A stretch of 64,000 nucleotides of DNA. Origin: RH-chloro-G1 sp003670575. Lineage in GTDB: Bacteria > Chloroflexota > Dehalococcoidia > UBA2979. This document shows, piece after piece, positions 59,208-64,000 of the stretch. The notes beneath the pieces were generated by a model that worked only from the letters and a program-made list of their open reading frames with translations, made no database searches and was not told the origin of the DNA. The stretch's first letter is position 1. Each line of letters begins with the position of its first letter. Location of the stretch: the NCBI GenBank assembly GCA_947499615.1, contig CANMOP010000011.1:3530-67529 (forward strand). Direction: 5' to 3'. A program made the position numbers and the translations under genes.

Positions 59208-60857
59208 ATGTCCCAGCAACAGGTGAACCGCGTCCCGCTGGGCGCCACGCTCGCGATGCGCCAGAAGTTGGCGCTGATGTACGTCCTCATGCTCACGATG
59301 TTCCTGACGGCGCTCGACCAGTCGATCGTCGCGACCGCCGTCCCGCACATCGTCGCGGACCTCGGTGGGTTCAGGCTGCTGCCGTGGGTCTTCACGATTT
59401 ATGTCCTCACGTCGACGGTCATCATCCCGCCAATCGGGAAGCTGACCGATATGTTCGGCCGCAAACCGTTCGTCATCCCTGGCATCGCCATCTTCGTGCT
59501 CGCGTCCGCAGCATGCGGTGCGGCGCCCAACATGCCGCTCCTAATCCTGGCGCGTGGCGTACAGGGCATCGGCAGCGGGATCATCATCGCGTGCGTGTTC
59601 GCGACCCTCGGCGACCTCTTCACGCCGGTGGAGCGCGCCAAGTACTTCCCGCTGTTCATCGGCATGTTCACGTTCGCGGGTCTGATCGGGCCAACGCTCG
59701 GCGGATTCCTCACGGACGGCCCCGGCTGGCGTTGGGCGTTCTATCTCAACCTCCCGGTCGGCCTGCTCGCCGCGATCTTCATCACGTTGCGACTTCCCGG
59801 CGGCGGCGGGACCGGCGGGCGCATCTCGCAGATCGATTTCCTGGGCTCCGCGCTCCTCGCCGTAGCGACCAGCACGTTGCTGGTGGCGTTCGCGTGGGCC
59901 CACCATGACTTCGGATGGATGGCGCCGCAGACCATTTCACTGCTCGCGGTCTCGTTCGTGTTCGGCGTCGCATTCCTGCTCCAAGAGAAGCGTCACCCGC
60001 AGGCGATCTTGCCGCTCTCGCTCTTCCGCAACGTGCCATTCGTTCAGGCCGTCCTCGTCACGCTCTGCGCAGCATCAATGCTGTTCTCCGCGGGCCAGTT
60101 TCTCCCGACGTACGTGCAGATCTCGCTGGGCCAGACCGCCCGTATGTCGGGACTGATCGCCACGCCACAGGGCATCGGTGTGTTCCTCACCGGCCTACTG
60201 ACCGGGCAACTGATCTCACGCATCGGGCGCTACAAGCTGCAGATGATCGTCGGATCGATCGGACTGATCGTGGCCAACGGATTGCTTTCGCAGATCGGTG
60301 CCGACAGCAGTCGGCTTCACATCGCGGGGCTGCTGCTCTTCTCCGGCTTGTCGGCTGGGCTGGTCATGCCGGTGACGCAGGTGATCATCCAGGGCTCGGT
60401 CTCGCAGCGCGATCAAGGCATCGCCTCCAGCGCGCGGCAATTCTTCTTGCAGATCGCGCAGGTCATGGGGCTCGCGTTCCTCGGGCTCATCTTCACCTCG
60501 TCGTACACCAGTGGATTCACCGCGCGAAGCGCTGACTTCGCCGCACAACTGCCGCCGGCCGCCTACCAGGCGTTCAGTGTCGACCCCACGATCTCCCTCG
60601 ATGCGCAGCGATTCGCGCCGATCAAGCGCGCCATCGAGGCTCAGCCGAACGGCGAGGCGCTGCTTGCCCGCACCATCGAGGCTCAGCGCGACGGTGTGGC
60701 GCACGGCATCGACATTGTCTTCACGGCTTCGACGGTCGCGTCGGTGATCATTCTGGTGATCTGCCTGACCATGAAGGAGATCACGTTGCGCCGCTCCTTC
60801 AGCACGGAGGAAGCCGCCGCGCCGGCACAGGCCGCGGCCGCAGCGGCCGCGCACTAG
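59208..60857 (+). CDS. DHA2-family (14-TM) MFS multidrug exporter
   Basis: A 549-aa drug:H+ antiporter of the EmrB/QacA type. The N-terminal half shows LDQSIVATAVPHI (motif D1), GKLTDMFGRKP (motif A), LARGVQGIGSG (motif B) and GPTLGGFLTDGPGWRWAFYLNLP (motif C region). About 14 spans fit the length. An extracytoplasmic loop near residues 430-500 and an Ala-rich tail end the protein. ATG 59208 has GAGAGG five bases ahead. No TetR/MarR regulator gene is adjacent. Confidence 0.92.
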   Translation: MSQQQVNRVPLGATLAMRQKLALMYVLMLTMFLTALDQSIVATAVPHIVADLGGFRLLPWVFTIYVLTSTVIIPPIGKLTDMFGRKPFVIPGIAIFVLASAACGAAPNMPLLILARGVQGIGSGIIIACVFATLGDLFTPVERAKYFPLFIGMFTFAGLIGPTLGGFLTDGPGWRWAFYLNLPVGLLAAIFITLRLPGGGGTGGRISQIDFLGSALLAVATSTLLVAFAWAHHDFGWMAPQTISLLAVSFVFGVAFLLQEKRHPQAILPLSLFRNVPFVQAVLVTLCAASMLFSAGQFLPTYVQISLGQTARMSGLIATPQGIGVFLTGLLTGQLISRIGRYKLQMIVGSIGLIVANGLLSQIGADSSRLHIAGLLLFSGLSAGLVMPVTQVIIQGSVSQRDQGIASSARQFFLQIAQVMGLAFLGLIFTSSYTSGFTARSADFAAQLPPAAYQAFSVDPTISLDAQRFAPIKRAIEAQPNGEALLARTIEAQRDGVAHGIDIVFTASTVASVIILVICLTMKEITLRRSFSTEEAAAPAQAAAAAAAH

Positions 60858-60964
60858 CCACAACCAGCCCCGCAACGCGGAACGCGGGCACCACAACCGA
60901 TGCACACGGCCACTGCGTGTTGGTTGTGCCGCCCGCCCGCCACCACCACAGGGACGACACAAAG

Positions 60965-60995
60965 AAGAAGGCCGGAGCAATGCTCCGGCCTTCTT
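60965..60995. terminator. Bidirectional terminator between MFS and typA
   Basis: AAGAAGGCCGGAGCA (60965-60979) pairs with TGCTCCGGCCTTCTT (60981-60995). CTTCTT tails occur on both strands. It separates the convergent MFS and typA genes. A weaker CACAACC/GGTTGTG inverted repeat lies at about 60892-60928. Confidence 0.85.
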
Positions 60996-61020
60996 GATCG
61001 CTAGCGCCTTGCCATGACAG

Positions 61021-62895
61021 TTAGTTGCTGTCGCGGTCCTTCGAGTGGGAGCGGCCCCGCTGACGCAGTTGCGCCTGCAGAATCACCTTCCGGATACGCA
61101 CTGAGCGCGGCGTGACCTCCAGGCATTCGTCCTCGCGCAGCAGTTCCATCGACTGCTCCAGCGAGAAGACGCGATGCGGGATGACCTTCTCCGTCATCTC
61201 CGAGGTCGACGCACGCATGTTGGTGAGCTTCTTCTCTCGCGTGGCGTTCACGTCCATGTCATCCGCGCGCGCGTTCTCGCCGACGATCATGCCCTCGTAC
61301 ACCTCGGTGCCCGGGGGGATGAAGAGCACGCCGCGGTCCTGGAGGCCCAGCAGCGCGAATCCCGTGCTCATCCCGGAACGATCGGCCACCAGGCTGCCGG
61401 TCTGTCGCGTTCGCAGCTCGCCGTGCCACGGCTCGTAGCCGGCGAAGACGTGGTGGGCGATGCCAGTACCGCGCGTCTCTGTCAGGAATTCTGTGTGGAA
61501 CCCAATCAGGCCGCGCGATGGCACCACGTAGTCCAGTCGAACGTGGCCCGTACCGTGGTTCACGGTGCGCTCCAGTCGTCCCTTGCGGATCGACACCAAG
61601 CCGATCACGACGCCCATGTACTCCTCGGAGACATCGACGGTGAGCGCCTCGACGGGCTCGTGCAGCTTGCCGTCGATGTGACGAGTCACGACTTCCGGGC
61701 GGCCGACCGTGAGCTCGAAGCCCTCTCGGCGCAGCGTCTCGACGAGGACAGCCAACTGCAACTCGCCGCGCCCCTGGATGACCCACGCGTCTGGTCGATC
61801 GGCCGAGAGCACACGCAGCGAGACGTTGCCCAGCACCTCGGCATCCAGTCGGTTCTTCAGGAGTCGCGCCGTCAGCTGCGACCCTTCCCGTCCGGCCATC
61901 GGCGAGGTGTTGATGCCCAGCGTCAGCGCCAGACTCGGCTCGTCGACACTGATCACGGGCAGCGGTTGCGGGTTGTCCGGATCAGCGAGGGTCTCGCCGA
62001 TGGTCACCTCCGCGATGCCCGCGACGGCGATGATCTCGCCGGGACCGGCGCTCTCCGCCTCCACGCGATCGAGCGCCTCGGTTACCATGAGCTCGCTGAT
62101 GCGCGCCTGCTGGATGGTGCCGTCCTGGCGGCACCACGCCACCATCTGGCCCTTGCGCACGGTGCCCTGCATCACGCGGCATATCGCGATCCGACCGAGG
62201 AACGGCGTGGCGTCGAGGTTGGTCACCAGCGCCTGCAGCCCGTGCCCTTCCTCGAAGCTCGGCGCGGGAATGCGCTCAAGCATGAGGTCGAAGAGCGGAC
62301 GCAGGTCGGTGCCCGGCGTCTCCAGGTTCAGCGTGGCTGTCCCGGCACGAGCGTTGCAGTACACGATCGGGAAGTCGATCTGCTCCTCATCCGCATCAAG
62401 GTCGAGGAAGAGCTCGTACACCTCGTCGACGACCTCAGCGATGCGCGCGTCGGGGCGATCGATCTTGTTCACAATGAGCATGACGGGGAGCTTCGACTCC
62501 AGCGCCTTGCGCAGCACGAAGCGGGTCTGCGGCAGCGGCCCTTCGCTGGCATCGACGAGCAGCAGCACGCCGTCCACCATGGTCAGCGCGCGCTCCACCT
62601 CGCCACCGAAGTCAGCGTGGCCTGGGGTGTCCACGATGTTGATCTTCACGTCGCCGTACCGCACCGCGGTGTTCTTGGCGAGGATCGTGATCCCCTTCTC
62701 ACGCTCCAGGTCGTTGGAGTCCATCACGCGATCCGGAACGATAAAGTGCGCGTCCATGTGCCCGGACTGCTTCAGCATCGCATCGACCAGGGTGGTCTTG
62801 CCGTGGTCGACGTGCGCGATGATCGCAACGTTCCTGATATCGCCGCGCGAGGCAGACCCGCCGCTGGGGCCGGGGATGGTGAGTTCGCTGGTAAT
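61021..62895 (-). CDS. typA: Translational GTPase TypA/BipA, with unusual start
   Basis: Ribosome-binding GTPase with roles in large-subunit assembly and stress adaptation. From codon 20 the frame reads IRNVAIIAHVDHGKTTLVDAM (P-loop). Switch motifs ITILAKN and DTPGHADFGGEVERAL and the base motif NKIDRPDA follow, then EF-G-like domains III and V and the BipA C-terminal domain with RGLIGFHTEFLTETRG. No ATG, GTG or TTG occurs in frame before the P-loop; the first ATG (62778) would delete it. I propose ATT at 62895, with GGAG six bases ahead. A GTG at 62990 would join if the G8 run were 9. Confidence 0.93.
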   Translation of the reverse strand: MTSELTIPGPSGGSASRGDIRNVAIIAHVDHGKTTLVDAMLKQSGHMDAHFIVPDRVMDSNDLEREKGITILAKNTAVRYGDVKINIVDTPGHADFGGEVERALTMVDGVLLLVDASEGPLPQTRFVLRKALESKLPVMLIVNKIDRPDARIAEVVDEVYELFLDLDADEEQIDFPIVYCNARAGTATLNLETPGTDLRPLFDLMLERIPAPSFEEGHGLQALVTNLDATPFLGRIAICRVMQGTVRKGQMVAWCRQDGTIQQARISELMVTEALDRVEAESAGPGEIIAVAGIAEVTIGETLADPDNPQPLPVISVDEPSLALTLGINTSPMAGREGSQLTARLLKNRLDAEVLGNVSLRVLSADRPDAWVIQGRGELQLAVLVETLRREGFELTVGRPEVVTRHIDGKLHEPVEALTVDVSEEYMGVVIGLVSIRKGRLERTVNHGTGHVRLDYVVPSRGLIGFHTEFLTETRGTGIAHHVFAGYEPWHGELRTRQTGSLVADRSGMSTGFALLGLQDRGVLFIPPGTEVYEGMIVGENARADDMDVNATREKKLTNMRASTSEMTEKVIPHRVFSLEQSMELLREDECLEVTPRSVRIRKVILQAQLRQRGRSHSKDRDSN

Positions 62896-63002
62896 GGTGG
62901 GCTCCGAACGTGGGGACGAGTCGATGGGTTCAATTGAAGCAGGCGAGACCGGTCGGCGGCAAGCGAGCCGTCGACGCTCCCCCCCCGCACGATGCCCCCT
63001 CG

Positions 63003-63476
63003 CTACGGCCCGTCACCCTCCATGCGTACCAGCGCCGGGTGCCGAAGCGTGGAGAGCAGGACCAGTAATCCCGCCTGGGCGAGCGCTCCCGCCGCGAGGA
63101 TCGGCGCCGGCCCCACGTCCTTCAGCAGCGCCGCCCGCCAGCGTTGCCCCTCAGACATGGCTGGCCAACGGGCGCCATAGGCGGCGTCCAACTCGCCCGC
63201 CTCGTAGTTGGCCTCCACGTGCTGGAGCACCCCAAGGGCGGAGAGCGCCAACACTGCGAGGGCCAGCAGCCGGGCGACGATGACCCTGCGGCGGCTCACG
63301 CGGCGTGCGACGAGCACGACAGCCGTCACGGCGACCCCGAGCACCAGCCACGCGAGGCCCTGCTCCAGGCTCTTCCAGTGCCGCTCCAACGACAGCTCAA
63401 CTCCGGTGCCCACGACTGTGAGCGCCGCGATGGCGATCAGCCCCCGACGAAACAGCGTGGCGTCCGAGATAGCCAT
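63003..63476 (-). CDS. Membrane protein of unknown function (157 aa)
   Basis: Not recognised. Four hydrophobic segments are visible at about residues 10-26, 40-58, 68-86 and 120-140, separated by Arg-rich loops (RRVSRRR). A soluble stretch with WPAMSEGQRWRAALLKDVG lies before the last one. It follows the next gene (right-hand, same strand) by 9 nt and precedes typA. Possibly an Asp/Trp-containing accessory membrane protein; nothing supports a function. Confidence 0.6.
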   Translation of the reverse strand: MAISDATLFRRGLIAIAALTVVGTGVELSLERHWKSLEQGLAWLVLGVAVTAVVLVARRVSRRRVIVARLLALAVLALSALGVLQHVEANYEAGELDAAYGARWPAMSEGQRWRAALLKDVGPAPILAAGALAQAGLLVLLSTLRHPALVRMEGDGP

Positions 63477-63485
63477 CGCAGGGGG

Positions 63486-64000
63486 CTACGGCAGCGAGAG
63501 TGCGCCGACGATCGCGTCGGTGACGCCGGGCGCAGGGTTGTACTTCACCAGCGCCTTGCGGAGCTTGGAGAGGTTCGGTTCATCCGTTGGGTACGGTCGA
63601 TACTCGACCACCTCGCGCGCCCAGCGCGCCGCGTTCCCGACGCCTGCTGCCTCCAGCGCGGGCGTCGCGTTGTTGGCTGACACTCGCGCGCTCGCGACCG
63701 CACTAGCAGAGGCGGGCGCCGGTGACGCCACAGCGGCTGTCCCGGGCGCGGTTGTCGTCGGCGCGGTCGTTGCCGTCGTGGCGACAACCGACCCGGTCAC
63801 AGTAGCCGCTCGCGTCGGTGTGCCGGAGGCAACAGTCGAGGTCACACGCGCCACCGGGGTAGATGCCGCGGGCTTCGGTGCACCACTGCAGACCAAGCCA
63901 GCGAGCAGCCCAATCGCGCCAAAGCACATGCTCATGCCACCCGCCGCGACCAACGTGCGGCGCAGACTCGTTCGTGCCGAGGTGGGGACGGCAAATCCAT
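63486..64000 (-). CDS. Exported Ala/Thr-rich protein (5' end outside window)
   Basis: The open frame runs to the right edge without a stop, so the true start is probably beyond 64000 or at TTG 63953. An N-terminal hydrophobic stretch (CFGAIGLLAGLVC) resembles a signal or lipoprotein anchor, although the lipobox is poor. A low-complexity Ala/Thr/Val linker of about 70 residues follows. It ends in a compact domain ARWAREVVEYRPYPTDEPNL... of unknown family. Ends 9 nt before the membrane protein gene. Confidence 0.55.
   Translation of the reverse strand, partial: GFAVPTSARTSLRRTLVAAGGMSMCFGAIGLLAGLVCSGAPKPAASTPVARVTSTVASGTPTRAATVTGSVVATTATTAPTTTAPGTAAVASPAPASASAVASARVSANNATPALEAAGVGNAARWAREVVEYRPYPTDEPNLSKLRKALVKYNPAPGVTDAIVGALSLP

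Overview
The window is high-GC bacterial chromosome with almost no spacer and many 1-8 nt gene overlaps. A Chloroflexota (Dehalococcoidia-like) origin is my inference, from the combination of single-chain GlyRS, a DarA-like c-di-AMP receptor, YqhQ-type DUF1385 protein, DUF2344, FmdB, ClpC, a four-domain S1, an unlinked 5S gene, split methylmalonyl-CoA mutase with MeaB, and paired HtrA-like/LuxR genes. A 16S phylogeny would settle it. Clear housekeeping promoters resemble TTGACG/TTGAGG, a 16-18 nt spacer and a TAyrCT hexamer.

Layout. 1-5 kb: glyS (cut by the left edge), a 39-aa membrane peptide coupled to the c-di-AMP receptor, a two-domain HD-GYP-like protein, FmdB, YraN, RNase HII. 5-10 kb: ftsH, a DedA protein, rplU-rpmA-rpmE and DUF1385. 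10-13.4 kb: hisH-hisA-hisF-hisI plus a HAD phosphatase, divergent from ligA. 15.5-22.5 kb: a ferritin-like/VIT1 fusion and the rod-shape operon mreB-mreC-mreD-mrdA-rodA, with a good promoter and two abutting DnaA-box-like 9-mers in the leader. 22.6-27.2 kb: clpC and rpsA on the minus strand.

27.3-34.8 kb, all minus strand: 16S - tRNA-Ile - tRNA-Ala - 23S - tRNA-fMet, with visible precursor stalks around 16S and 23S, a rho-independent terminator after tRNA-fMet, an 880-bp stretch without a recognisable gene, a PaaI-like thioesterase, and a 5S gene that seems to have its own promoter.

34.8-43.4 kb: tilS and a FtsB/DivIC protein, a phosphoglycerate-mutase-like enzyme, DUF2344, a polysaccharide deacetylase, and a compact methylmalonyl-CoA module (mutase catalytic subunit, epimerase with a second degenerate VOC domain, B12 subunit, MeaB), which interconverts (R)-methylmalonyl-CoA and succinyl-CoA; tRNA-Val. 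43.6-53 kb: DUF1353 membrane protein, small unknowns, a molybdopterin oxidoreductase beside mobA, an M42 peptidase, rhomboid protease, cytosolic HtrA-like protease followed by a LuxR regulator with a degraded receiver, a putative zincin and an SDR lacking the YxxxK pair. 53-64 kb: a heterodimeric ABC exporter, a thiolase-fold protein paired with a DUF35 protein, a 14-TM MFS exporter, typA/bipA with no ordinary start codon, and two poorly known membrane/exported proteins, the last cut by the right edge.

I found no CRISPR array, insertion sequence or intact prophage. The items most worth following up are the typA start, the DnaA-like boxes in the mreB leader, the detached 5S gene, the tandem-VOC epimerase and the nucleophile-less thiolase/DUF35 pair.
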